64,000 nucleotides of DNA from CAYUPI01 sp964446585 (GCA_964446585.1 CAYUPI010000017.1:1-64000), one strand, 5' to 3'. Positions 7,551 to 17,066 are shown, numbered from the stretch's first letter. Notes: generated by a model from the sequence alone, not told the origin. Program-made: numbers and translations.

Positions 7551-8268
7551 ATGCGTTTTCGTTGATGAGAACTACGGTTGTATGCTTTTGTGAACGTTTG
7601 GTTCCAGGTTCGCCTGGGCCAACGTGTGCGCCTCGGCCGGCGTTATTTTTCATTTCATACCAGTGGGGTCATGGCTTCATCCAGTTTGGCGAAAAGCGCG
7701 CAGGTCAAGGGTTCAGAGCGCCAGTCCAGGAATTCACCATGGCAAGAGGAGTCAAAGACTGAGCTGATCGCGACATTCGATTGGCTTTGAGTTAGCCGAT
7801 TCTCGCCGGGACGTTCAGTTCAGCATCATACCGTCGTGTTGGTCGAGAAACACCGAGCTTTCGCGCTGTAAATACAAGGCCCTCGTTCCCACCATCTGAC
7901 TTTGGAGAGCGCCCGCTCATCTTACCCTTCGAATGACAATCGTGCCCCTACTTTACGACCCAATACTCCTAAGAACCAAAAAATCTAGTGGGGCATCATG
8001 AGTCTCGCCTTGGAAAACTAGAATGCCAAGGAAAACTTATTAACAACGTGCGCTCAACTTATTCACAGAATTCCGCCTGGCAGTCCTGCGGTTGACCTCG
8101 TTGGCTCCGATGTCTTTTTGCCACTTGAGCTTGTTTGAAGTCAAGCCAAAGAACGAAAGCTATTTATGGAAGTCGGAGTTTTGCCCAGCCATTCCCCGGC
8201 ACCTTGGGAGCAGATTAAGAAACGTCGGTTCGAAACTGATGCCCCGAAAGCGAAGTGGCGCACCCAGC
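7551..8268. other. Long gene-free interval
   Basis: About 720 bases between the fusion gene start and the subtilase stop. No reading frame in it looks like protein, and I recognise no RNA, tandem repeat or mobile element. It should contain the promoter of the SDR-cupin gene. The word TTATTCACA (8059-8067) resembles a DnaA box but is alone. The end near 8256 has short self-complementary sequence (CAGCCTACGGCTTGG) close to the subtilase stop that could act in termination. Confidence 0.4.
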
Positions 8269-9648
8269 CTACGGCTTGGAGCCTAACTTCACTCCAAGGT
8301 TCGCGTTAATGAAGGTCTGCATCTTGTCCACGCCGCTATGGGTGGAGTCCATGTAGCCGGCCGCCATGCCGGTGGCCACGGCCGCCGCGGTGGAAGTTCC
8401 AACTGCCACCCAGGATTGGCCATTGAAATAAAAGAGGCTTGTGCCTGGCGCTGCCGCGGTCACGAAGGATCCGCGGTTGGCGTAGGGAGCAAGTTGTCCT
8501 TGCGAGGTTGCGGTCACAGCGTTGACGCCTACGTCGGAATAGGCGGCCGGGTAAAAGGGAGTGGTCACGGGCTGATTGCCGGCCGCGGCGAAGAAAGCGA
8601 TTTTCTTGGAGATCGCGTCCTTGATCAGCTCGCGGAGATAAGGGCTATCACCTTCACTGCCCAGGCTCAGATTGATGACGTTAGCGCCTCCATTGATCGC
8701 TTGCGCGATGCCGGCAGCGACATCGAATGTGCTCGTGCTGGCGTTGGGCCCATAAACGTCCACCGGCAGAATCTGGACCGAGGTGCTGCCCTTGGTCGCC
8801 ATTTCCAGGCTGCGCAGGATAGTTTCGGCCATGGAAGTGCCATGGCTCGGCTCATTGGGATCGGTCTGCGGGTCGCCCGCGACCGAGATCGGTTTGAGCA
8901 GGAAACTGTCGAGGTCGTTGCCGAGCGGTTGCACGGCAGTATCGATCAGGCCAACAACCACGCGTCCATTCTCCGGTGGCGGCGTCAGTTGCAAGTGGGG
9001 TTGCGAGAGGGTCGGGGGAAAGGCCTCCCGCGCCAATTCCGGTCGATCGATGGAATAATTGTTGTCCACCGAAGCAACATCGGGATTGTCTGTGAGTTGC
9101 TTGCGGGCGGATTCGGTGGCATCGGAGTCGTCGAACTGAAGGCGATAGGTATTGCGGCCCGGAAGGCGCCCGAGAACCTTCGCGCCGAGCAGGCGCGCGA
9201 GGGCGTCGATGCTGGCGCCGGGCTTGAGCGTGACGATGAGTTCGTTCGGGATCACTCTTGCAACACCGGTTTCCGGTTTCGGTGCGCGCACAAGCTGCGT
9301 CGCGTTTTTCCGGGACGTGCGGAAAACGAACAGCTTGGAGGGAGTGTTAGTTTCTGGCACGAGTGCGAAATTCAAATCACCCAACAACAATCGCAGCGCT
9401 TCGCCAGGAGGAAGATTTTTGAATTTGGCTGAGACCATGTGGGTCGTGCTGGGTTCGAGATAGACCTGCCAGCCAGTGGCAGCGGTGATTCGTTGGAGAA
9501 CCGTTGTCAGTTTGCCCGCTTGCACGTCAGCCGTGACGCGGTTCTCGTTGGTGCGCCAGTTGAATGTGTCAGCGGCGGAGACGAAGCACAAAAGCAGGAT
9601 GGTTAGTCCTGTTAATCCTGTCAAAAATCTGCTGTTCATCGCGGCCAT
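8269..9648 (-). CDS. Secreted S8 subtilisin-like serine protease with N-terminal STN-like domain
   Basis: 459 residues. A signal peptide (residues 1-26) is followed by a region like the STN short domain of secretins and TonB receptors (about 37-110: VQAGKLTTVLQRITAATGW, NLPPGEALRLLLGDLNF). A fervidolysin-type propeptide-like segment comes next (about 133-172: IPNELIVTLKPGASIDAL). The S8 catalytic domain has Asp236 (GLIDTA), His269 (SHGTSMA), oxyanion Asn358 (AAGNQP) and Ser419 (GTSTAAA). All catalytic residues are present, so it should be active outside the cytoplasm. The signal peptide contains LTGLTGLTI, encoded by DNA resembling an intergenic ACAGGATTAACAGG repeat. It lies downstream of a TIGR03790-family gene on the same strand, 64 bases apart. 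Target unknown. Confidence 0.88.
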   Translation of the reverse strand: MAAMNSRFLTGLTGLTILLLCFVSAADTFNWRTNENRVTADVQAGKLTTVLQRITAATGWQVYLEPSTTHMVSAKFKNLPPGEALRLLLGDLNFALVPETNTPSKLFVFRTSRKNATQLVRAPKPETGVARVIPNELIVTLKPGASIDALARLLGAKVLGRLPGRNTYRLQFDDSDATESARKQLTDNPDVASVDNNYSIDRPELAREAFPPTLSQPHLQLTPPPENGRVVVGLIDTAVQPLGNDLDSFLLKPISVAGDPQTDPNEPSHGTSMAETILRSLEMATKGSTSVQILPVDVYGPNASTSTFDVAAGIAQAINGGANVINLSLGSEGDSPYLRELIKDAISKKIAFFAAAGNQPVTTPFYPAAYSDVGVNAVTATSQGQLAPYANRGSFVTAAAPGTSLFYFNGQSWVAVGTSTAAAVATGMAAGYMDSTHSGVDKMQTFINANLGVKLGSKP

Positions 9649-9712
9649 CGTCAGTCAGACAGTCCTGTCGGGGCTGGCATTCATTCTTTCGTTTTCGGGC
9701 CCCCGATTTCGC

Positions 9713-12268
9713 TCAATTCGATGTGCGAACACGATAAAAGCGACGCACGTCAGTGGTGTTCGTTTCGGGCCATTGCGCCGTTGAATCGGTGGCTACGACC
9801 GTCGCGCGGAGCTGAAACGCATTGGCCAGGTTGGTCGTGCTAAGGACGTCATAACTTCGCCCGGCCGTGGCGGGCCAGGACAGGGTGGTTGGTGGGGTCG
9901 TGACGGAAACCGTGAACGGAGCGTCTGGACCAACGACCCGGAACCAACGCGTTTCCGTGCGGTACAGCTTCCCGCTGCTCGCAGTCACCACTGCGTAAAA
10001 CGGATGGAGACCCAGGTCCAGGTTCGTGCCGGCTACCGAGAACAAAGCATTGGACACGCCGGTGACAAACCCGAGCGAACCGCCAGTGCTGAACAATTCG
10101 ATGCGGCTAATATTGTTCGTGTTGGCGAGGACCGAGAACTGGTTGGTCGCTTCCAGCGCCACATTGGTGCCACCGAAGAGGGGAGTGAACGTCGCGCTGA
10201 GGGCTCCATTCTGGATGACGACATTTTGGGCGAGCCGTTTCTGGGTTCGGACGTGGCTTCCTTCATAGATCACCGCGGTCAGCTCATGAAATCCGTTGGC
10301 TTGTGTTGTGGTATCAAATGCAAACGTCAGCGGCAAATTGGTGACCCCGGCTGTGACGTAGAGATGCGCGCGCGGCTCGAGATCGGGCAGATTGTCGTCC
10401 AGGTGCACCGTGCCCGTTGGAAAGTTGGTAAAGGAAGTGATTAGGCGGTTCGTAATCTGGGCCGCATCCCAGCCGAGGGTGTTGGCGACCAGGTTGAATT
10501 CAACGGCTTGAAACGGCGTGAGCAGATCAGTGACGAGATCCTCAGCGACAAGGCCGTCTGGCCCGGACAGATCCGGGCTGGCGTTGATCAGGCTGACCAA
10601 CTGAGGAGCCAGATCCGTGAGATTTAGAGTTCCCGACGTATTCGTCACCCCAAAGATGAACGGTGTGCCATTGGTCTTGGTGATCGTCATTTGAAGGAAA
10701 CTGCCGGGGACAGGATTCGTCGGCGCCGTGATTAGAAAGTTGCGCAGGCCGTAAGCAATGGTGTCCAGAAAGTTCGTGCTGCTGGCGGCGAGCCACGTGG
10801 TAGCGCCCGCCCCGGTAGAGTTGCTGACGGAGAGCGACACCTGCGGTCCTCGTTTGCTCCGGTCGGTGGATTGCAATTCGATACGATCGCCGTGGGCGAA
10901 AGCATTCACTTTGGTGACGTTCGCGACGGCATTCAGCGCGCTGGTCAACCCAGTCGTGACAGATTTAATAGTTGCGCTCGCAGGAACGACATAGTTGACA
11001 GGTTGCCCATTTATGATCGCGGTCAGCACATTACCGACCGAGGGCGGGACATTGGTCAAGCTTTGAAGCCACAGGCCATCGAGGAAGAGCTCCACCTGCT
11101 GCACAGGGCGGTTGGAATCCGCTCCAGTGGCCAGGAGCGACAGATTGGTCGTGCCGCTGAGCAGGGCGTTGGCGGGCAGGCTGTTCCAGGCCGCAACCGG
11201 TGGCTTGGCGAAGGGCGCGGCCAGGGGCTCGCCGACGAGGAGGCCTTGATATGGATTGGTCAGGCTCTGGTAATAACATTCCGCCAGGGCGAACCCGCGC
11301 GCCTGATAGAAGTAATTTTGTGGTGACGGAAATTTCTCGAGATAATTACAGGGTTCATCGACGGTGCCATAACCACCAGCCGCGCCAAAGCTGCAGTACT
11401 GCAATGGGTTCATATGCTCGGCAACCTCAAAAATTTGACCGCCATAAGAGGTCAGATCATCCGCCATAGAGCCGGGCATGAAGGTCGTGCCGGGCTCGAT
11501 AGGTTCGATCTGTATGCCCTGCTGCAGGCCCAGACAATCGCCGAAAATCCAATTGTGATTGGAGTTCGTGCGCTGCATCGAGTAATTGCCCCGCAACCGC
11601 GTGTTGAAGATGGCATTATCGAACGTCCAGTAGCGCACATTGCGCGCCACGTCGGTGCTCTTGGCCAAATAGACGGTTTGAGTGGGGAAAGTGCCATCAG
11701 CCAGCACTCCGCTCTCGACGATCTGTTTGGCTAGCGCCAGATTGCTGTGTGTGATCATCGTCACCAGCCACGAATTGCTGGCGGCGTCGATGGGAGGTGT
11801 GAGGCGGAAGATGCTCTCGCTACCAGAATACAGATTCGTTGAACCCTTGGCCATGGAGCAGGGCGGGTTCGTATCCGCCTTGAAGCCATAGAACAGTGCC
11901 GACGTCGTACTGTTTCCTGCGTACAAATCCGAGATGATTCGGTAAGGGATGCCCATCGAAAGCACAACGAAATCGATTTGGTTTGTCAACTGCCGGCTGG
12001 AGAGCATCGCCACCAGCGGGTTGTAAAGGTAGGTGCTGAAATCGGACTCGGTCCATGCGTTAGTCCCGCCTGACCAATTGATGCGCAAGTAGTTTTGTGG
12101 CGGGACCTGCCGGCGTTCGGCGTAGTAGTTGCCCAACTGCACGGAATTGGAGCTATTTTGGTTGACGACTACCGCCACGTTGAGCCCGCTGCCGCCAGCC
12201 AGAAGCTGGCTAACGGGGAGGCAACACGAACCGAGGGTAAATAGCCGGCGCCAAAACGCCATCATCAT
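9713..12268 (-). CDS. TIGR03790 family secreted protein
   Basis: About 851 residues. I start at the ATG triplet at 12260-12268 (MMMAFWRRLF) because the longer frame begins with TTG. A signal peptide is followed by LNVAVVVNQNSSNSVQLG, YYAERRQVPPQNYLRI and IDFVVLSMGIPYRI, the opening blocks of TIGR03790 proteins. These are a large-protein family of unknown function, common in planctomycetes, verrucomicrobia and acidobacteria. The region after about residue 370 is Ser/Thr/Asn-rich and probably holds Ig-like folds. The last 60 residues (WPATAGRSYDVLSTTNL ... RRFYRVRT) form a C-terminal module also found on the secreted protein at 23052-24068. Likely extracellular; no catalytic motif recognised. 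Confidence 0.82.
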   Translation of the reverse strand: MMMAFWRRLFTLGSCCLPVSQLLAGGSGLNVAVVVNQNSSNSVQLGNYYAERRQVPPQNYLRINWSGGTNAWTESDFSTYLYNPLVAMLSSRQLTNQIDFVVLSMGIPYRIISDLYAGNSTTSALFYGFKADTNPPCSMAKGSTNLYSGSESIFRLTPPIDAASNSWLVTMITHSNLALAKQIVESGVLADGTFPTQTVYLAKSTDVARNVRYWTFDNAIFNTRLRGNYSMQRTNSNHNWIFGDCLGLQQGIQIEPIEPGTTFMPGSMADDLTSYGGQIFEVAEHMNPLQYCSFGAAGGYGTVDEPCNYLEKFPSPQNYFYQARGFALAECYYQSLTNPYQGLLVGEPLAAPFAKPPVAAWNSLPANALLSGTTNLSLLATGADSNRPVQQVELFLDGLWLQSLTNVPPSVGNVLTAIINGQPVNYVVPASATIKSVTTGLTSALNAVANVTKVNAFAHGDRIELQSTDRSKRGPQVSLSVSNSTGAGATTWLAASSTNFLDTIAYGLRNFLITAPTNPVPGSFLQMTITKTNGTPFIFGVTNTSGTLNLTDLAPQLVSLINASPDLSGPDGLVAEDLVTDLLTPFQAVEFNLVANTLGWDAAQITNRLITSFTNFPTGTVHLDDNLPDLEPRAHLYVTAGVTNLPLTFAFDTTTQANGFHELTAVIYEGSHVRTQKRLAQNVVIQNGALSATFTPLFGGTNVALEATNQFSVLANTNNISRIELFSTGGSLGFVTGVSNALFSVAGTNLDLGLHPFYAVVTASSGKLYRTETRWFRVVGPDAPFTVSVTTPPTTLSWPATAGRSYDVLSTTNLANAFQLRATVVATDSTAQWPETNTTDVRRFYRVRTSN

Positions 12269-12307
12269 CTCTGACTGTCGCTTAAATTGGGCCAACAGTA
12301 AAGATTC

Positions 12308-13168
12308 TCAAGGCTGCTTATAGCCTTTCTCTCGAAGATATTGCACCAATTCACCCGGGCGATCGCTTTGGATGCCATCAGCTCCGGCGTCGATGGCCGA
12401 TTGCCAGCCGGCAGGACCGTCTGTCGCACCCATGCGGTCCACGTAGATTTCGGCGTGAGCCTCCTTGACTAGACGGATGATCTCCGGCGTGAAATCTCGC
12501 GCGGTAAACGCAATGACGTGCGGATGGAGTTCCTCGATAAGCTGCTTGACCGTCTCGACACTTTGCGACTCTGGCATGACTTTGAGCTTGGGGTTCAGTG
12601 CCTGAATCTCTTTGGACAACCTGAGGCCGGCGTAAATGACCACGTGTTCGGACATCCCATGCGCCTCGATATGAGTGACCAGGTCTTTGGCTGACGCTTG
12701 CTTGACGTCCACATAAATCCCAATTTTCCCGCGAGCCATGTCCAACGCTTCATCGAATGTTGGAATCTTAGTGCCGAGGAACTCGGGCCCGGACTTGCTG
12801 CCAGCATCCAGTTTGCGGACTTCGTCGAAGGTCAGCTTTGCAATTTCACCCTGGCCGGTCGTTCGGCGTGTTACACTGCCATCATGGCTCAGGACCAACT
12901 TGCCGTCGGCCGTCGTGCGGACATCCACCTCGATAAAATCAGCGCCCAGACGAATAGCCTCCTGGAAGGCTGGAATCGTGTTCTCGGGGTGGTGGAGATG
13001 CTCGCCGCGGTGAGCGATGGCGACGACATGGCGGGGTTGCGCCTGAGCCGCGAGCGCCAGCACAAACAGCAATCCCAGCATAGGAATCAGGCGCGGTACA
13101 CTCCTGAATGAAGAATTGATCTTTGACAGGTGTGGTGCTGTGGAGATGGCTGTCATTGTCAGTCTCAT
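12308..13168 (-). CDS. Glycerophosphodiester phosphodiesterase, secreted
   Basis: Hydrolyses glycerophosphodiesters to glycerol-3-phosphate and an alcohol. The 286-residue form from ATG 13168 has a long N-terminus and a signal peptide core (LIPMLGLLFVLALAAQAQ), so it acts outside the cytoplasm. The catalytic GDPD blocks are present: AHRGEHLHHPENTIPAF (general-acid/base His and the HRG motif), FIEVDVRTTADGKLVLSHD (metal-binding Glu/Asp and second His), YVDVKQ, and C-terminal GADGIQSDRPGEL. The ATG at 13156, preceded by GAGACTGACA, is an equally possible start. The gene lies 39 bases upstream of the TIGR03790 gene on the same strand, so the two may be cotranscribed. Confidence 0.88.
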   Translation of the reverse strand: MRLTMTAISTAPHLSKINSSFRSVPRLIPMLGLLFVLALAAQAQPRHVVAIAHRGEHLHHPENTIPAFQEAIRLGADFIEVDVRTTADGKLVLSHDGSVTRRTTGQGEIAKLTFDEVRKLDAGSKSGPEFLGTKIPTFDEALDMARGKIGIYVDVKQASAKDLVTHIEAHGMSEHVVIYAGLRLSKEIQALNPKLKVMPESQSVETVKQLIEELHPHVIAFTARDFTPEIIRLVKEAHAEIYVDRMGATDGPAGWQSAIDAGADGIQSDRPGELVQYLREKGYKQP

Positions 13169-13590
13169 GGCGGCGATCTTATGGGCGAGGGCTAAAGCGG
13201 CAAGTTTTGAATGCAAATGCGGGCGGATGGTTACGGGGCCAGTCACAAAGGCGGGGAAATTGTGCTGTGTGGAAGCTGAAGGAAACGGCGTTGGAGTTTT
13301 CTGATTTCTTGCGTCAACTCTTTGAACACAAACTCTTTACATCGATTCCTCCAGTCCCATGCGGATGACAACCCGACATCAGTATTGGCGAACCAATCCG
13401 GCCATCTCCCTGTGGCTGAGGCACTTATTGTCCATCCCGGGGCGGTTTGAGAAACTTTCTTACTATGCTATATTACTTTGCAACTTCGGCCAGCGGGTCC
13501 GCTTGGGAAGACAGTGGGGCATCCCCATGGGTTCATTCCACAAGGAACAATGAGATCGCGCGTTGGCTTAGGGGCTGCCACCCAAAGCTC
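13169..13590. other. Intergenic region between divergent genes
   Basis: About 420 bases. Short frames here (for example 13359-13553) read as noise. A promoter-like TTTCTTAC with TATATT downstream lies near 13457-13480 on the plus strand and could serve the small gene that follows. No RNA or repeat recognised. Confidence 0.35.
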
Positions 13591-13902
13591 ATGAAGACGA
13601 TGCGGATAATGACACGAACTAACGGTAACGGGCATCACAAGATGCGCCCGAAGCGCAAGGCGCGCTTCGACAACCCGGATGAAATACTCTTTCCGGAGCC
13701 GACGAACGAAGGCCTGATTCAGTGGCCGACGGAAAAGCAGATTTTGGGTGTCTCGAAACAATTGGCCCAAATTGGCCGCATGGGCGTTCGCTCAGAGGCC
13801 AGCGGTGATTATTTCCACAGCGGCGAATTGGCCTACCAAATGCAGGAGATTATTCGGGCCACAGCCGCGCTGTTCGAGCGAGGCCGGCGAATTCGGCACT
13901 GA
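13591..13902 (+). CDS. Small hypothetical protein, basic N-terminus
   Basis: 103-residue protein starting at ATG 13591 (MKTMRIMTRTN); a start at 13642 (MRPKRKARFDNPDEI) would give 86 residues and is equally plausible. The body reads like real protein: DEILFPEPTNEGLIQWP, QILGVSKQLAQIGRMG, GELAYQMQEIIRATAALFERGRRIR. It is predicted helical in the second half, with no membrane segment, Cys cluster or motif I recognise. The strongly basic first 25 residues could bind nucleic acid. It stands alone on the plus strand, facing the DUF362 gene. Function unknown. Confidence 0.5.
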   Translation: MKTMRIMTRTNGNGHHKMRPKRKARFDNPDEILFPEPTNEGLIQWPTEKQILGVSKQLAQIGRMGVRSEASGDYFHSGELAYQMQEIIRATAALFERGRRIRH

Positions 13903-13953
13903 TTAGTACTCGTTGCAGCCCGTGCTTGCACGTTTAGCGTCGAGCGTTCGCCG

Positions 13954-15036
13954 CTACTTTCGCTGCGTTAGCGTCTCGACCGAGATTCGTTTAAGGTCAC
14001 TGACACCGAGTTCAAGCAGGGCGGCATTGTTGTACAGTTCGAGATTGGGCTTTACCGTTGGCGCTTCGGCGGCCTGGCGCAGTCGTTCGAGATCCTGGAG
14101 AGAGAGGACATCAAGCGCGACGGGATCGCGGCTGAAGCGGAGCTGGTTGAGAATCGCGGAGTAATGGAGGAGGCCGCGTTCGCCACCCTCGTATTGGCAA
14201 ATTAGCGCGTCCACGATGTTCAGGACGACGCGGTCGCCCAGCGCCGGTAGGTTGTAAATATCCGGCACGGCGGTCGAGAGGCGCTCGGGATCGAATTCAA
14301 AGCGGCTAGTGTTGTCCACGCTGCCCATGGCAAGGCTGTAAAGATTGCCAGAAACACCGGCTTCGTTGTGGTTGAGCAGGGGAGTAATGTTAATGATCTT
14401 CGTAATCTCGCGCGTGATGAGTTTCGAGAGGTATGACCTCCGCCCCTGCCCTGAAGTTTTCCTGGTAAAATCGAGATCACCCCAGACCAGATTGCCGATC
14501 AGCGGCAAATCATAAGGCCTGGATTTCTCATCCTGTCCCTCATCCCAACCCGCCTCGACGCTGCCCGCAATGCGGACCCCGTAGCGCTTGCATAAATCGG
14601 AAAACCCGGCATTGGTCAAATCGGCGAGTTGTTTGTCCCAGATGATAATTTGCCTGGGTGGCACGCTGGCGGCAACCAGCCCTTCAACGACCGCCCGAAC
14701 CACAGCGGGCCGGGTACCGCTGTTGGCGCCAGGGGACGACACAACCTTGATGCCGACTGTGTCGCGCGCCGTCACGAGACTACGCCAGGCTTCGGAAACC
14801 GTCGATTTGCCCGTTAGATTGGTCAGGCCGCGGTTGACCATGGCACGGATTCGGTCCAGGCGCGGTCGGAAGGCCTCAGTGGCGGCGGAGTCCTGGACGA
14901 TCACAACGCGGGCGCGCTGGCCATTGCTCTCCAGAGAGAATGGCTCGGCGGCGTGGGAAGCGCGGCGTCCGCACAACACCACAAACGCCAGCAAGGGAGT
15001 AACCAGGCGCACTCGTGACAGCTCGAACAACTTCAT
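13954..15036 (-). CDS. DUF362 family secreted protein
   Basis: 360 residues from ATG 15036 (MKLFELSRVRL); the frame extends upstream but that part lacks protein character. A signal peptide (LVTPLLAFVVLCGRRASHAA) indicates export. The body follows the DUF362 pattern: DTVGIKVVSSPGA, RPAVVRAVVEGLVAASVPPRQIIIWDK, a central ITKIINITPLLNHNEAGVSG and the C-terminal SRDPVALDVLSLQDLERLR. Many DUF362 proteins carry ferredoxin-type iron-sulfur clusters, but no Cys-rich motif is present here, so this is the cluster-free secreted form. Function not established. It is divergent from the TPR lipoprotein gene, with a REPIN-like repeat between them. Confidence 0.77.
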   Translation of the reverse strand: MKLFELSRVRLVTPLLAFVVLCGRRASHAAEPFSLESNGQRARVVIVQDSAATEAFRPRLDRIRAMVNRGLTNLTGKSTVSEAWRSLVTARDTVGIKVVSSPGANSGTRPAVVRAVVEGLVAASVPPRQIIIWDKQLADLTNAGFSDLCKRYGVRIAGSVEAGWDEGQDEKSRPYDLPLIGNLVWGDLDFTRKTSGQGRRSYLSKLITREITKIINITPLLNHNEAGVSGNLYSLAMGSVDNTSRFEFDPERLSTAVPDIYNLPALGDRVVLNIVDALICQYEGGERGLLHYSAILNQLRFSRDPVALDVLSLQDLERLRQAAEAPTVKPNLELYNNAALLELGVSDLKRISVETLTQRK

Positions 15037-15146
15037 TGCAGCTTGGGTTGGACGTTGCGTTTCTTGACACGTCCAGACTCGAATGTTACCACGGCACTCG
15101 ATGGTGACTATCAAAAATCGGCTGGCGCACGCCTCAAAGATGATGC

Positions 15147-15216
15147 GTAGCCGCCGACGTCACTCGGCGCATTCTATGGGAGGTGGAAAGCGGCGCCGAC
15201 TGAGGTCGGCTGCTAC
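15147..15216. repeat. REPIN-like paired inverted repeat, GC-rich variant, copy 2
   Basis: Left arm 15147-15170 (GTAGCCGCCGACGTCACTCG...) and right arm 15193-15216 (...GAGGTCGGCTGCTAC) are reverse complements at 21 of 24 positions around a 22-base loop. The core GTAG-nn-G-n-CGACGT is shared with the pairs at 4005 and 40523. The right arm lies inside the likely coding start of the next gene. Confidence 0.75.
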
Positions 15217-17005
15217 AAATTATGAAACCTGCAGGGTAGGTTGTGCCGCGTCCACCTTCCTGCTCGCTGCCGCACTTCTTTCAGGTTGCACGCCCCCGGG
15301 CCCGGGCGCCGTACTCGAAGGCAAGCGGCTCATCGAGCAGGGAAAATATGCCAAGGCAGCGGAGAAGTTGCGAAAGGCCACGTCTCTGCTCGCGACAAAC
15401 GGGCAGGCCTGGAATTACCTGGGCCTGGCGTGCCATTACACGGGCCAGGCGGAGCAAGCGGAGCGGTGCTACCAAAGGGCGCTCGCGCTGAATCACGATC
15501 TAACAGAGGTGCATTACAACCTGGCCTGCCTATGGATGGCTCAAAACAAGCCGGAAAAGACAGAAGCAGCGAAAACAGAACTGCTCGCGTACACGCTGCG
15601 GCGAGGAAACTCGGCGGAAGGCCTGCTGAAATTGGGCGTCGCACAATTGCGCTCTCGCGAACTGCTAGGCGCGGAGAAAAGTTTTAGCGACGCGCTCCGG
15701 CTCAGTGCTCAGAGCCCGGAGGCGTTGAATGGCTTGGGATTGGTCCGACTCCAGCGCGGGCGCGCGGATGAATCGGCAAAATATTTCCGTGCTGCTCTCA
15801 AGGCGCGGTCCAATTACCGGCCGGCAATGCTTAACCTGGCGATCGTTTCGCATCAATACTTGAACGACTACCCACTGGCTCTGCAGAAATACCGCGAGTA
15901 CGCGGGACTCAAACCGCCGCCCGAGGGGGCGGAGGCTGTGGGAGCGCTCGCGCGTCAATTGGATCGCGAACTCAACACCCCAGCGCGTCCGGCACAGCTC
16001 AATCCGCTGCCCCAATCCAGCGGCGGCACTGGCGCCGGCGCAACCAAACTGGCACCGACGAATGCGGCCCGAATCGTCAGCGCGCCCAAGATCGAGGCCG
16101 TCACTAACGCGCCCAAACCGGCGGCTGCCTCTGCGGCTGCGCCAGCTACGGCAGTTGCCGCGCCCGACGTTCGAACTGTGAAACTGGCGACCGAGCCGCC
16201 TCTTCAGCCGGCGCAGGATCTCGCCAACTCTCCTGGCCGAACCCAGAGCACTTTGACCGAACCGGTGGTCAGCAATCCCGCCCAGCCGGAAGCTTCGACC
16301 CAGACGACCGCACCCAGGAAGGGCTTGTTGGATCGCATGAATCCTTTCAATTTGTTTCGGGGCGAAGAAAAGAAATCGACGCACCCGACACCGCTTCCAC
16401 CTGCCAACGAAACTCCGGCGCCCCGGCCGTTGAATGCCGGAGCGTCGGCTAACGACAGCGGGCCGACCACCGCCTCAGCGGGCGGCGCTTCGGTTCGGTA
16501 CCGCTATACCTCGCCGCCTGGGCCACGCGCGGGAACTCGAGCTGAGGCGGAACGGCTCTTCGGACTGGGAGTGCAGGCGCAGGCAGCCCATCGGCTGGAC
16601 GAAGCGCTGCGCAACTACCGGCAAGCGACACAAGCGGACCCAAGCTACTTCGAGGCGCACTTTAATGCGGCTCTAGCTGCCGCAGAACAGGGTGACTTGC
16701 CCGCAGCGCTGGCCGCCTACGAAAATGCACTGGCAGCGCGACCGGAGTCTCTGGATGCGCGGTACAATTTTGCTCTGGCGCTCAAGCAGGCCGGTTACGT
16801 TCTCGATGCCGCCAATGAATTGGAAAAACTGCTCGTGACCTATCCCAATGAAGGCCGGGCAAATCTTGCGCTGGGAAATCTATACGCGCAGCAATTGCAG
16901 CAACCAGTCAAAGCCCGCCCATATTATTTGAAAGTGCTGGAGAGTGATCCACACAACCCGCAGGCGGGCGCAATCCGGTTTTGGCTGGCGGGAAATCCAC
17001 CGTGA
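15176..17005 (+). CDS. TPR-repeat lipoprotein
   Basis: About 609 residues. The N-terminal hydrophobic stretch FLLAAALLSGC with lipobox LSGC predicts a lipoprotein. TPR repeats run from about residue 45 to 250 (GKYAKAAEKLRKATSLL, GQAEQAERCYQRALALN, SFSDALRLSAQSPEALNGLG) and again near the C-terminus (RLDEALRNYRQATQADPSYFEAHFNAA and following). They flank a Pro/Ala-rich disordered linker of about 170 residues. No in-frame ATG lies close to the signal peptide. The nearest is 15176, inside a REPIN-like repeat, which gives an unusually long basic leader; 15083 is another in-frame start. The true start is therefore unsettled. Probably a periplasmic scaffold for protein-protein interaction. It precedes cvpA and dnaG on the same strand. 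Confidence 0.75.
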   Translation: MGGGKRRRLRSAATNYETCRVGCAASTFLLAAALLSGCTPPGPGAVLEGKRLIEQGKYAKAAEKLRKATSLLATNGQAWNYLGLACHYTGQAEQAERCYQRALALNHDLTEVHYNLACLWMAQNKPEKTEAAKTELLAYTLRRGNSAEGLLKLGVAQLRSRELLGAEKSFSDALRLSAQSPEALNGLGLVRLQRGRADESAKYFRAALKARSNYRPAMLNLAIVSHQYLNDYPLALQKYREYAGLKPPPEGAEAVGALARQLDRELNTPARPAQLNPLPQSSGGTGAGATKLAPTNAARIVSAPKIEAVTNAPKPAAASAAAPATAVAAPDVRTVKLATEPPLQPAQDLANSPGRTQSTLTEPVVSNPAQPEASTQTTAPRKGLLDRMNPFNLFRGEEKKSTHPTPLPPANETPAPRPLNAGASANDSGPTTASAGGASVRYRYTSPPGPRAGTRAEAERLFGLGVQAQAAHRLDEALRNYRQATQADPSYFEAHFNAALAAAEQGDLPAALAAYENALAARPESLDARYNFALALKQAGYVLDAANELEKLLVTYPNEGRANLALGNLYAQQLQQPVKARPYYLKVLESDPHNPQAGAIRFWLAGNPP

Positions 17006-17066
17006 AAGACCCATGTATTTGGCATAAATCTCGCTGGCAAGACGGCTAATTGTTGATGCATAATAA

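Noticed and set aside
8059..8067. TTATTCACA, a DnaA-box-like word
   Set aside because: Single occurrence, no cluster, no dnaA, dnaN or AT-rich unwinding region nearby; not an origin.
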